Below are positions 11,350-22,603 of a stretch of DNA of 64,000 nt, piece after piece. The notes beneath the pieces were generated by a model that was not told the DNA's origin, did not search any database, and worked only from the letters and a program-made list of their open reading frames with translations. Every line of letters begins with the position of its first letter. Position 1 is the stretch's first letter. The position numbers and the translations under genes are program-made. The DNA lies in contig JANAVB010023996.1 in NCBI GenBank assembly GCA_029216955.1, positions 12,812,269 to 12,876,268 on the forward strand. The letters run 5' to 3'. Source of the DNA: Iris pallida. Taxonomy: Eukaryota; Streptophyta; Magnoliopsida; Asparagales; Iridaceae.

Positions 11350-12149
11350 TGTTGGGAAAGAAGCACGGAAACCTTTCCCCAAACCGGAGAGTACCTGCGA
11401 GAGGACCGAGCAATACAACGCACGAACCCAAAAACAACCACACAAAACAATCCACGCAGACACAGAGAATTTTTGACGTGGAAAACCCTTGCGGAAAAAA
11501 CCAGGGGACGATCGGAGTCCAACCCTGAGAAGCCTCCACTAATGGAATAGAAGAATTACACCCTCTACAAACTCCTCCCGATCCAAATCGGATCCCCACA
11601 ACACTCAGAGATAAGAACAATGATTACAAGGCTACGAAGAGCGAGAACGACGAGTAGAGATTACCCGTACACGATCTCCTTCGAATAGCGACCTTCAATC
11701 CTCCGTCTTCTCCGAAGTTGCAATGACACTCTTGCCTCCTTCCTCTCTCCAAGTTGTGTTACGTTGCGTTATGAATTAGGGTTTGGAAATCCCAACTTAA
11801 CTCCCTAATCCCGAAGCCAACCTGGACCGTTGGATTAGATCCAATGATGAAAACTCATCCAAATTTCCGCATCAGCCCCGACGACACAGAGTTCGGCCAG
11901 AACTCTGTGTCGAGCAAACAGAACCTAGCGCCACAATTCTGGAATGGCCAGACCGAGTTCGGCCAGAACTCGGCCTGGGACCGAGTTCGGGCCGAACTCG
12001 GCAGGCCCAGGCCAGAACCTCCCTTAGGAGCAGCAGCAGCAGTAGCAACTCCGCGTCGCCTACTTCCCGAGCTTCTTCGACACACGAACGGTGCTCGTCG
12101 CACTCCGGGGTCTTCTCCACATAGGTTGGGAACCCCACCCACTCCAACA
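11350..12149 (-). repeat. 3' LTR of the Tnt1-like element
   Basis: Nearly identical to 16269-17071. It contains the palindrome cluster at 11887-12003 (GAGTTCGGCCAGAACTC and GAGTTCGGGCCGAACTC types), in the U3 part when read on the minus strand. Confidence 0.95.
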
Positions 12150-12161
12150 AATCTCCCCCTT
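12150..12161 (-). promoter_or_regulatory. Polypurine tract
   Basis: On the minus strand AAGGGGGAGATT directly precedes the 3' LTR start TGTTGG. This is the expected plus-strand primer site. Confidence 0.8.
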
Positions 12162-12166
12162 CACAA

Positions 12167-12982
12167 CTATGGGGAGGATATCGTCATCCCGACGATCTGC
12201 CTGCAGTACTCAAACTTTCCCCTTGGTAGAATCTTCGTGAACATATCAGCTCCGTTGTCATCTGTATGAACCTTCTCAAGCTCCGCGTCCTTCTTCTCAA
12301 CCACATCCCGTATCCAATGATACCGGGTCTCGATGTGCTTGGACCGGCTATGAAACGTCTGATTCTTCTCAAGGTGAATAGCACTCTGACTGTCGCAAAG
12401 CAAAGTATACTGCTCTTGCCTCAGTCCCATTTCCTGCAGCAGCTTCTTCATCCACAGCAACTCTTTGCAAGCCTCCGTCGCTGCAATGTACTCTGCCTCT
12501 GTCGTTGACAAGGCAACACACTTCTGCAACCACGACTGCCACGACACCGCTCCTCCTGCAAACATCATCACGTAGTCCGAAGTCGATCGTCTCGTGTCTA
12601 CATCTCCAGCCATATCAGCGTCAGTATACCCAACCAGCTTCGGCTCGTCACCACCAAAGGAAAGTCTCCAACCGGCAGTGCCCTGAAGATATCGTAGAAT
12701 CCACTTGACCGCACTGCAATGTACCCTTCCAGGATTTGAAAGATACCTGCTAACCGTACCAACTGCATGAGCAATATCTGGCCTCGTACACACCATAGCA
12801 TACATCAGGCTCCCCACAGCTGAAGCATATGGAACCCGCTCCATATCTTCCTTTTCGTCCTCGGTAGATGGACACTGTTCCTTAGTGAGCTTAAAGTGAG
12901 CCGCAAGAGGGGAACTCACTTTCTTCGACCCGTCCACCCCAAAACGCTGAAGTACCCGGTAAATGTACTTCGTTTGGGACAA
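12167..12982 (-). pseudogene. Tnt1-like RT end and RNase H
   Basis: The protein covers the end of reverse transcriptase and the RNase H domain: YASAVGSLMYAMVCTRPDIA, GYTDADMAGDVDTRRSTSDY, ALSTTEAEYIAATEACKELL, LLCDSQSAIHLEKN and HSRSKHIETRYHWIRD. The catalytic acidic residues appear intact. It lies in a different frame from the upstream RT (12916-13710), so a frameshift occurred near 12920-12980. It ends 17 bases before the 3' LTR. Confidence 0.9.
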
Positions 12983-13710
12983 GTGTAGTAGCTTGGACTC
13001 TCTCTCTCTCGGCTGATCTCCATCCCAAGAATAGTCTTCGCTGCGCCTAAATCCTTCATAGAGAAGGCCGCGCCCAGTTGGCGCTTCAGCTCCGCTATCC
13101 TAGTGGCATTCCGACCCACTAATAGCATATCATCAACATAGAGCAATAAAATGATGAAATCATCATCGGCAAAATACCTCACAAATGTACAACGATCCGA
13201 CGTCGTCCGTGCATAACCATGTTCCCCCATAAACGACTCGAACTTCCTGTACCACTGCCTCAGAGCCTGCTTCAGACCATACAAGCTCTTCCTCAACCGA
13301 CAGACAAAATGTGACTTGTCCTTCTTACAGAATCCCTCCGGCTGCTCCATGTACAACTCCTCCTCAAGATCACCGTGGAGGAATGTCGTCTTCACGTCCA
13401 TCTGCTCGACCTCCAAGTCGAGACTGGCTGCTAATGCTAGCACCAACCGAATAGACGAATGCTTGACGACAGGCGAAAAGATCTCATCATAATTCACGCC
13501 TTTCCGCTGACTGTAGCCTTTGACTACCAGCCTCGCTTTGTATCGAGGGCGAGTAGCATCATCCGTCTGCTTCACTCTAAACACCCATCGATTCTTCAAA
13601 GCCTTCTTGTCCTTTGACAACCGTACCAGATCAAAAGTGGAATTGGTGTGCAAGGAACTCATCTCCTCCTGCATAGCCACTATCCACTCCTGCCTGTGTT
13701 CGTCTTCCAT
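12916..13710 (-). pseudogene. Tnt1-like reverse transcriptase
   Basis: RT blocks are clear: WRIVAMQEEM-type start, LKNRWVFRVK, YKARLVVKGYSQRKGVNYDE, FSPVVKHSSIRLVLALAASL, QMDVKTTFLHGDLEEELYM, SLYGLKQALRQWY and the catalytic LLYVDDMLLVG. It is in the same frame as gag and integrase but is cut from the integrase by an in-frame stop at about 13712 and loses frame before RNase H. The enzyme would copy element RNA to DNA in virus-like particles. Confidence 0.9.
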
Positions 13711-13713
13711 AGC

Positions 13714-14784
13714 CTATGCAAAGCTTTCGGGCTCTCCCCCGTCAGTCAATAGCACATACTCATTCGGTGAGTATCTCGTAGATGGTCGACGATCTATGTC
13801 ACTCCTCCTCAAAGGAACCACTGGTGCTGGCTGTATACCGACAGCCTCCTCCCCTTTAGGAACTGCCTCTCCGGCATGCTCATCCTCCTGAGGGACACCC
13901 TGACCACCATCAGCAGGCTGATGATCAAGGTTGGGAGCAACTCCATGTACCGACTCCCCCATAACTGGATCCTCTGCGATGTCCTCTGGAAACTGCTCGA
14001 AGCGAAATGACTCTAAGTCAGGCAATTCCTCAGCCTCAGAAGGCGTCTCGGAATCCTGAGTGTTGGTCATGGTCTGATCCTCGACGAACACCACGTCCCT
14101 GCTTCTGTAGAGCTTTCCTTCCACTGGGTCATAGAGTCTATAGCCAAACTCATTCCGACCGTAGCCGACAAAGATGCATCGCCTCGTCTTCGGCTCAAGT
14201 TTGGTCCTCTCGTCCTTCGGTACATGCACGAAGGCCTTACAGCCAAACACTCGCAGGTGATTATATGACGGCTCTTTGCCGTACCATACTTTGTCAGGCA
14301 CATCACCCTGCAAAGGAGCACTAGGAGACAAATTGATAACATAAGCAGCTGTGAGAAGAGCCTCACCCCAGTAACTGTCCGGCAAGTTTGCTTCTAACAG
14401 CAAACATCGCACCCTCTCCATCAGTGTCCTGTTCATGCGCTCCGCTACACCATTGAGCTGAGGTGTCTTGGGCGGAGTCTTCTGGTGTCGTATCCCTTGC
14501 TCTCTGCAATATGCATCAAAGGGACCGATGTATTCGCCGCCATTGTCGGACCGAACACACAACAACTTCTTGCCCGTCTCCCTTTCAACAGAGGCCTGAA
14601 ACTCCTTGAAAGTAGGCAGCACCTGATCCTTGGTCTTTAAGGCATAGACCCAAACCTTCCTGGAACAGTCATCAATGAAAGTTACAAAGTAAGAAGCACC
14701 ACCAAGAGATTTTACCTTCATAGGATCGCAGACATCCGAGTGAATCAACTCGAGCAACGCCGGCTTCCTTGAACTTGGGTGACT
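13714..14784 (-). pseudogene. Tnt1-like integrase
   Basis: The integrase core shows the D,D,E triad: LIHSDV, VRSDNGGEY and LNGVAERMN. C-terminal Copia blocks follow: RVFGCKAFVHVPKDERTKLE and CIFVGYGRNEFGYRLYDP. An acidic, Pro/Glu-rich linker precedes RT. A TAA near 14785 and a TAG near 13714 interrupt the otherwise continuous gag-pol frame, both consistent with point mutations. Confidence 0.9.
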
Positions 14785-15630
14785 TTAGAAAGACACCTTA
14801 TTTTGCTTCCCAGCCAAACAGTGCGTGCACTTCTCCAACTTTGTAGACTTGAGCCCCGGAATCACCTTCCTGTTCACCAAGTAGCTCATCCCCTTCTCGC
14901 TGATATGGCCGAGCCGCCTGTGCCACAACTCGGTAGACGCATCACTGACTGCGTTCACCTCCTGTGCCCCCTCTGCGCTCCCCTCCATATAGTAGAGACC
15001 GAACTTCTTGCTTCCTCTGGCAATCACCATCGAACCCCTGAAAAGCTTTCACTGACTGTTCCCGAAGAGACTGAAGAATCCCTCGTCATCCAACCTTCCA
15101 ACCGACACCAGGTTGAAATGGATATCAGGGACATGACGAACATCCTTGAAAACAAGAACCGCACCCGTCTTCGTTCTCAAATGCACATCTCCAACGACAA
15201 CCGCCTTCGACACATCTCCGTTGCCCATCTTCAACACGCCACAGTCGCCTGTCGTGTAAGTGGCAAACAGTGCCCTGTTGTGAGGTACATGTGCTGAAGC
15301 CCCCGAGTCCACCAGCCAAGAATTATCATCGCAGGCGAGATTAGTAATGACCTCATCACCTACGACGATCACATCGCCTCCATGCATCGAGGTCGTCGCT
15401 GTAGTGTTCTCTTCTTGCTTCCCCTTGTCGCCCTTCTTCTCTCTCTTCCAAGCGAAACAATTCCGCTTGATATAGCCCTTCTTACCGCAATGGTAACACT
15501 CCGAGTCCTCGTACCGACCCTCGGACTTCCCCCTGCTCTTGTCTCTGCCACCACCTGGACTCCTGCTTTTGTCCCTTCCGCGGCTCTCTGAAACAAGTGC
15601 CTCTGAGTGGTGGGATGTGGATGAAGTGCC
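14785..15630 (-). pseudogene. Tnt1-like Gag zinc knuckle, protease and pre-integrase region
   Basis: Read in the gag frame from 15630 downward, the region holds a CCHC-type knuckle (CYHCGKKGYIKRNC, about 15475-15516). It then has the aspartic protease block WLVDSGASAHVPHN (about 15295-15335) and the pre-integrase HHCC block with LWHRRLGHISEKGMSYLVN and CTHCLAGK (about 14820-14950). A TGA at about 15049, probably a mutated Trp codon, splits protease from the pre-integrase part. Confidence 0.85.
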
Positions 15631-16197
15631 CTAAGAACGTCTCCGCATCTCTTCATTCAACACCCCGCTCTTGGCAAACTCCAGACTGACCACGCCCTCT
15701 GGAGCAGAAGCGATCATAGATACTCGTACGGTCTCCCACGAGTCTGGCAAAGTACACAGCAGCCACAGTCCCTGAACTTCGTCGTCGAACTTGACTCCCA
15801 TAGAAGATAGCTGGTCAACCACGCCCTGAAACTCACTCAAGTGATCCGAAATAGACGCCCCATCCTTGTACCGTAGACCCATCATCGTTCGGATCAGAAA
15901 CAACTTATTTACCCCGGTCTTCTTCGCATACAAGGATTCCAGCTTAGCCCACAACGTCTTCGCGTGCTCAATATTGGCAACGTGGTTGTACACGTTCTCG
16001 TCCACAAACTGCCGTATGTACCCACACACTTGTATATGCTCGAATGTCCAGTCCTCCTCGAATTTATCACTGGGCTTCTCGGATGCAAACACGGGTAGAT
16101 GCAGCTTCTTGACAAATAGCAAATCTTTCATCTTGCTCCGCCAATAATGATAGTTTGTGCCGTTCAGGTTCACCATGCGCACCGGCTTCGCGTCCAT
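15631..16197 (-). pseudogene. Tnt1-like Gag N-terminal part
   Basis: It starts MDAKPVRMVNLNGTNYHYWR, the DUF4219/UBN2-type Gag start common in plant Copia elements, and runs 188 codons to a premature TAG. The same frame continues into the zinc knuckle, so the stop is a mutation within Gag. The start lies about 55 bases from the PBS. A decayed homologue on the + strand lies at 58344-58900. Confidence 0.9.
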
Positions 16198-16252
16198 CTC
16201 TCCTCTCTAGTTTCTCTGTCAACTACTGACACCCTTCTGAATTCCAGAACCT

Positions 16253-16265
16253 GGCTCTGATACCA
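16253..16265 (-). promoter_or_regulatory. Primer binding site, initiator tRNA-Met
   Basis: On the minus strand TGGTATCAGAGCC lies three bases after the 5' LTR end CAACA. This matches the 3' end of plant initiator tRNA-Met. Confidence 0.95.
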
Positions 16266-16268
16266 CTC

Positions 16269-17071
16269 TGTTGGAAATGAAGCGCGGAAACCTTTCCCCA
16301 AACCGGAGAGTACCTGCGAGAGGACCGAGCAATACAACGCACGAACCCAAAAACAACCACACAAAATAATCCACGCAGACACAGAGAATTTTTGACGTAG
16401 AAAACCCTTGCGGGAAAAACCACGGGACGATCGGAGTCCAACCCTGAGAAGCCTCCACTAATGGAATAGAAGAATTACACCCTCTACAAACTCCTCCCGA
16501 TCCAAATCGGATCCCCACAACACTCAGAGATAAGAACAATGATTACAAGGCTACGAAGAGCGAGAACGACGAGTAGAGATTACCCGAACACGATCTCCTT
16601 CGAATAGCGACCTTCAATCCTCCGTCTTCTTCTCCGAAGTTGCAATGGCACTCTTGCCTCCTTCCTCTCTCCAAGTTGTGTTACGTTGCGTTATGAATTA
16701 GGGTTTGGAAATCCCAACTTAACTCCCTAATCCCGAAGCCAACCTGGACCGTTGGATTAGATCCAATGATGAAAACTCATCCAAATTCCCGCATCAGCCC
16801 CGACGACACAGAGTTCGGCCAGAACTCTGTGTCGAGCAAACAGAACCTAGCGCCACAATTCTGGAATGGCCAGACCGAGTTCGGCCAGAACTCGGCCTGG
16901 GACCGAGTTCGGGCCGAACTCGGCAGGCCCAGGCCAGAACCTCCCTTAGGAGCAGCAGCAGCAGTAGCAACTCCGCGTCGCCTACTTCCCGAGCTTCTTC
17001 GACACACGAACGGCGCTCGTCGCACTCCGGGGTCTTCTCCACATAGGTTGGAAACCCCACCCACTCCAACA
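16269..17071 (-). repeat. 5' LTR of the Tnt1-like element
   Basis: Partner of 11350-12149, with the palindrome cluster at 16808-16924. When read on the minus strand, its first 100 bases align with 17780-17880, the 5' LTR start of the old level 0 element, showing that the two are related. Confidence 0.95.
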
Positions 17072-17076
17072 CATAA

Positions 17077-17779
17077 TTCGAATATAATTTGTTAAGTGAC
17101 ATGCATAGAGTAGTCCAGTCCAGTTCACTTCACGTAGCCAATGGGTTCCTGATACATCATCTCAACTGTCCCTACAACCAAGTTACGTGTCATGACTTGG
17201 CAGACTTAATCCTTGTACTTCAAACGAATCGTCTACAAAGGATCCATAGTTGACATAGCATTCTATATAGTACGTATTTCTTATCAAGATCAAAGCAATG
17301 TCTATTTAAACCAATCTATAGGTCACTATAGAATGATATAGTAAAGTTGATCAGCTTCACGTACCGGCGGCTTACTTTACACTGATATTCTATACTTTAA
17401 GCATGAATGTATATATGTCCATTAAATATAACAGTTGTGCCCAAAAAAGCTTCTTGCTTTACCGAAATTTTTTTGCTTCTTTTTCAACGTTTGAATGATG
17501 AGAAACATTGAAGACAGTGGAATAAGCATACGCATGTAGCTCTCGTGTTTGTTGTTGGGATGACGTGAGAAGGATTTTGTTCTTAGGCCGTGATGGGGAA
17601 GTTGTATCCCTCTAGTATTTCTTGATAGAAGGTGTTGGGTGCGTATGACTTGTCTATTGCTGTTTGGGTGGTGTATTGGGAAAGTATAGTGTAAGAATTA
17701 ATAGCAAGATCCAACATATATATACAAGCACCTTAACGCCACTTGGTCTGGGGTAATTAGTAAGTGCTTAAAACTATAG
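17077..17779. other. Non-coding stretch, nothing recognised
   Basis: Sequence between two related Copia elements in opposite orientation. No credible ORF, RNA gene or repeat structure was seen. Confidence 0.5.
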
Positions 17780-18505
17780 TGTTGACTGGGTATAGTTTTC
17801 AATCTATGTGGAGAATACCCGTAGTGCGAGAAGAGTCATCGTGTATTGAAGAAGTTCGAAAAGTGCATGGATCGACGATATTATAATATATATTGTAAGA
17901 AAATATATGATTGAATTTTCATCTTTGACTTTAATCATATATTTTTGATTAGATTTTTCATATATTGGCTTTCTATATAATTGGACTTCCAATTTATGGC
18001 AAAACCAATATGATTGGATTTATATTAAATATGATTGATATATATTGGACTTTACATATATATTGGACTTCCATATTTTCAATATATGGTAACCCTAATT
18101 CATGCAAGGGTTTATAAAAGTTTGATCCATGCAAGTAGATAAATAAGAGAAGGAAAAAAAAAGGTGGAAAAAGTGCTTTACAACATTGGAAGGAGAAAGG
18201 AGAGATCTATGGCGTTTTCGAAAAGAGGATTGTTTCGAATAATTCAATTTCTTGTCATCTTAGTTCTCGTGTGTCCTTGATTGTTTTTCTATTCTAAAGA
18301 GTTGTGGTGTCTGTGTTAGATCGGTGATGAGCTTGTAGTGGATGCAATCTTTTATTCTATTAGTAGAGGCCTTTCAGGGTTGGACTTTGATCCTCCTGTG
18401 GTTTTTTCGCAAGGGTTTGCTACGTAAAAAAATTTCTGTGCATGCGATTTGGTTCTTTATGATTTTGTTATTTTGTTCTGTGTGTTGTTATTGCTCGGTT
18501 CTCTC
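17780..18505 (+). repeat. Level 0 5' LTR, left part
   Basis: It aligns with the reverse complement of 16269-17071 at both ends (for example the block TATGTGGAGAA, and TTAGTAGAGGC through CAAGGGTTT). The middle is A/T-rich with repeated TTGGACTTCCAT-like stretches and lacks the palindrome cluster of its relative. A TATA-like TTTATAAAAG lies at about 18111-18120. The last five bases, CTCTC, are the level 1 target site. Confidence 0.8.
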
Positions 18506-21105
18506 TGTAGCACCCAGTTTCTCAAATAACGATAATTTTAAAATTTCGTGTTTATAATTATTTTAATAATGATATTTGATTCATGATATGATTTTTGGTG
18601 ATTTTAAATCATTTTAAAATTATTTAAATCAATGACTTGTGGTTTTGACGTTTTGCTAGTGAAACCCTAGAGACTGTTTGACCTAGAACCTAACCATGTG
18701 ATTATGATATTTTAATATCATTTTTGGCCTAAGGATATTTTTGTATTTGACCTCTTTAAATTATTTTGATATTATTTTATTATTTATGATATTGTTTTGG
18801 GGTTATTTTAGTCGGTTCGAATTTCAACTCAATCCGACTTGAAACAGGGACCCGGTGGTAGTTTGACTCTAGTGGGACCCACACACTAGTTAGACATGGC
18901 CCACATGATATTAAATTTAGTCCATATGATAGAAATATTTTAGTTAGAGGTTAGACTAATTATTATGGATAAGGTTAGTGTGATTAGAGACTTTAGAATG
19001 ACTAATTTAGCCCCAACCAATTAGTCCTTTCCTAATACTGATAGAATAGGTTAGTGGGGCCATTTTGGACCTTACCATAATAGGACAAATAGCCCCATAT
19101 GGCCAGCCACTTTGGGAGAGGATAGGCTCAAGTTAATTTCATTATTCTCATCCACACTCTCTCTCTTGTTCTTTCCCAAATTTCTAGAGAGCAATCCCTA
19201 GCAATTTCTCCACCAAATCCTTCTATTTCGTCACCAAATCTTCTTCTTTCCTTCTCCATTCTAGCCAAGGAGGAAGCTACCCAAGTTCGGGAGGATTCGG
19301 AGCTCGTTCGTGTCCTTTTGGAATCTCTACGTGTCGGTGTCGTTCTGGGAAGGCTTTTCTTCGATTCGATCTACCGGAAGATATAAATCCCTTCTCCTTT
19401 TCATTTCCTCATGCATATAGGTCTATTTTGAATCCATAGAAATGACCCCCATGGTTGTATCTCCATTTGTGTCCATTTTGTGTCCATTTGGAGGTCATAG
19501 GAGTGTTCTTTGTGTTGTGGTTGTGTCCATGTGGGAAAATCCCAAATTTGGGCACACTATGTGTTGTTGTTATGTATGAATAAATTATTACATGTTTAAT
19601 CTCATATTTTTGTATTGGAGATGTGTTCTATAGTGTCTCATATATATATATTAGTGTAGAGAGTGAGTTCTTGATATATTATGTTATATACTTGTGTTCT
19701 TTTGTCTCAAACTACCCAAATCCGTCATGATTTTTATTCACGTTTTTAATTTCAGTCCTAACTTAGAAATGTCATAACTTCTAGCTCAAAGTTCGGTTTA
19801 ATCTTCCGTTTTTTTTAAAAGAAGCGTATTGAAGTTAGCTTTCCAAAAACATGCATTAATAGGCCTAATGCTTTCTGTAACTTTCTGGAGAATTATTTGA
19901 GTGTCAGCTGTATGAAAGACAAACGCGTTTTCGGTGTTTTCGCGATTCCGGGAGTTTCCGGAAATGAAAACGCGATCCGTTTGAAGTTTCGGAAAGCTAA
20001 CACATAGATCTATAACATACTTTAATTCTAGATTTTAATTCATACTGAGATGGTATAGTATTGATTATTAGTAGGAGTTACTATTCGGCATATGCATTTT
20101 GTGCACCCTTGTGTGTAATATAATGTTCTATTTGATTTTAACCCATGTTAATGTATATACATTATGTAATTAAATAGAGAATGCAAGCATGAGTAAATGT
20201 TTAAATAAATGATGTACGAGGTGCAAGTATCCTATCTAATGTAAGCATGTATAAGTATGGCTTGTAATGAATATGTAGGTTCCATGGTATGTAATGTATG
20301 GTGCATATAGTGGTGCAAGAGAATAAATGAATGATGAATGAATGCAAGCATGAATGTAATGTAATAATAGATATAATGTATGCAATATACAAGTTAATGA
20401 GATGTAATGTTCTATGTTAACACAAATCCTATATTACCTCATGTACCCCCTTACACTATGTTGACACTATCACACTTGACACATTGTTTACTTACACTTT
20501 GACACTCTTTGATATGTATACACTATGTATGCCCATTTAACCCTCACTTGCCCCTTTGCCATGTTTACATACACACACATAGCCTCTTAAATAAGTATTT
20601 ATGAATATAGTTAACTTAGCTATGTATGTATATTATATATATATGTTAGCATATTGTGTTGTAATATATAAGTTTATTTAACCATTTGAAATGCCATGAT
20701 TATAGACCTAATGTTGAATACCAATATATGCATGTGTATATATGTGTAGACATATATAGCTTAAAGTAATAGATTACCTAGTGTATATCCAATGTGAATT
20801 CTTGCCTATTTGAGTATTGAATAATTGCATGCTATATAGAGTTGGGTGTATGTTGGCTTTTATAGCCTTGTATTGATGTGTGCTTGCTAGGATAGTCTTG
20901 GTTAGGCCTAGTAAGACTTGTTGGGTTAGGACATGACCTAGTTTGACTAGTGCAGTTGACCAGAGTTGACCAAGGGTTGACTTTGGCCTATTTTGACCTA
21001 GTTTCATGTAGAATGCATTGTAGTACTTTATATTACCCTTCTGGACATGTTATGATTTATGCTGTTCTAATTAGGAGCCAAACACCTCTCCTCGGACAGT
21101 ATCTT
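18506..21105 (+). repeat. Level 1 5' LTR, left part
   Basis: It aligns with 54512 to about 57108 of the 3' LTR with scattered substitutions and small indels. It has a pyrimidine-rich stretch near 19150-19180, GAATGAAT/ATGTAATG-type low-complexity repeats at about 20300-20410, and five TTGAC cores at 20943-20998. It ends with ATCTT, the target of the level 2 insertion. Confidence 0.9.
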
Positions 21106-22217
21106 TGTAGGATCGTTGAGCACTTCTAGAGGGGGGTGAATAGAGTGCGTGTGTGCAGCGGAAATAAAATCACCAATTAAAAATTTAAACAATGGCAATG
21201 ATGTAAGAGCAGTAAATAAAGATAGGAGAATCAAACTCAGTAACACAGCGATGTATACTGGTATCCCTCTGAGAGGACTAATCCAGTCTCGAGTACTCTT
21301 GCTCGATGTTAATCCACTAAAGGCACAAGCTTTAACTGAGTGCTTGCAACTCTTACACCACCGTGCTTGTTGACGAGTGCACGACCAACTCCAACACACA
21401 CCGTGCTTGGTGACGAGCGCACGACCAGCTCCACAACAGGAATTGTTGTTGAAACTTGACGACCTCTTTACAACTCAGAATAACCAAAAGACTTCTAAAT
21501 CAAATGTGATAGTACTGGCTTTTGGCTAAGAGAAGTATATGTGAGATTTGAAATTCTTGGATCACTTAGAAAACACTTGAGATGAAATAGAGAAGAGATG
21601 AAGAATGAATTGATGTTTTGAAATGAAAAGTTCTTCTCTATTTATAGGTGTTTTCACCAACCGAACTCGGGCAGAACTCGGGCAGAGTTCGGATACAAAA
21701 ATCTCGCAATATAGACGTTGCTCGCAGATTTGGAGGCAACTGAAGTTTGAATACAAACTGACCGAACTCGGTCAGAGTTCGGGCCGAACTCGGGCCGAAC
21801 TCGGCTGTGAGTTCTGTCAGGAGATTTAAAATTGTTTTCAAACAGTTTTTGGAAATTTGTAAAATCATTTAAAAGGAATATTTTCGAAATATAATTATGG
21901 AATATTTGTAATCGAAAATATTAGGGTAAAAGTAGATTTTGAAAAATGAGAATAATTTTTAACCCTAAGCCAGTAATACCATACTTGATTTTACAAAGAA
22001 ATTCCTAGACTCAATAAATTGTAAAAATACAGAATAAAAGTAGAAAAGGAGTCTTCAGAATTTTGATGACTTTGACGCTTGGAATTATGCAGTACATCGT
22101 CCGTTGAATAAGATTTCATGTATCCTGAAATAGTTAGCAGCATTGTCTATATTTTGTATATGGACTAAAGTGTAAGTCGATTATCGAAATCGGGTGTGAC
22201 CATGGAATGGGCCAACA
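21106..22217 (-). repeat. LTR A of the Sirevirus array (3' LTR of unit 1)
   Basis: On the minus strand it runs TGTTGGCCC to CCTACA. U3 carries the palindrome cluster (about 21659-21806) upstream of the TATA box CTATAAATAG (21638-21647). The CTATTCACCCCC block lies near the 3' end. Confidence 0.95.
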
Positions 22218-22231
22218 ATCTCCCCCATTTT
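22218..22231 (-). promoter_or_regulatory. Polypurine tract of unit 1
   Basis: On the minus strand AAAATGGGGGAGAT directly precedes LTR A. A second tract, ACAAAGGGGGAGAAAA, lies at about 22331-22346, matching the multiple PPTs of Sireviruses. Confidence 0.85.
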
Positions 22232-22603
22232 GATAATTGACAAAACTTGAGTCTATACCAAAATATATTTCAAAAAAAATAATATATCAAAATACCTGAA
22301 AAAAATTGTTTGGGCTGATTTTGGTTATACTCAATTTTCTCCCCCTTTGTCAAGTAGTAAAATGAATCGGCTCCCCCGTAAGTCATGAAGCCAACAATAA
22401 AAAAAACAAAGTGAAAGAAAACAGTAGTAATCACAGTAATCATAGCATAGAGTGAAATGCAAATAAACTGAAATAGCATAAATATTCCACTAGAAAATCA
22501 ACTGGTACATCTGATAAATGTCTAACTGAAAGAGTTTAGACAAAAAAAATAAAAGTACTACATAAACTGCATCAAAATCCACTATCCTATGGCTGAAACC
22601 ATA

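Larger units (their letters stand above)
11350..17071 (-). mobile_element. Complete Tnt1/Tork-like Copia retrotransposon, mutated
   Basis: LTRs of 800 bp (11350-12149) and 803 bp (16269-17071) start TGTTGG and end CCAACA. They are flanked by the 5-bp target duplication CATAA (11345-11349 and 17072-17076). The PBS matches initiator tRNA-Met and a PPT adjoins the 3' LTR. The gag-protease-integrase-RT-RNase H order is Copia. The Gag start MVNLNGTNYHYWRSKMKDLL and the RNase H blocks resemble Tnt1-type elements. By eye the LTRs differ at roughly ten positions plus a 3-bp indel, so insertion is fairly recent. The coding region has four in-frame stops and one frameshift. Confidence 0.95.

Noticed and set aside
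11855..12269. 95-141 codon ORFs across the Tnt1-like LTR (also 16766-17102)
   Set aside because: Their content is the translated palindromes and a GCA/GCT run of the LTR; no coding role is supported.
21067..21399. 110-126 codon ORFs near Sirevirus LTR ends (also 34981-35361, 48946-49326)
   Set aside because: They run across the LTR end and PBS and differ between copies because of flanking sequence, so they are not genes.
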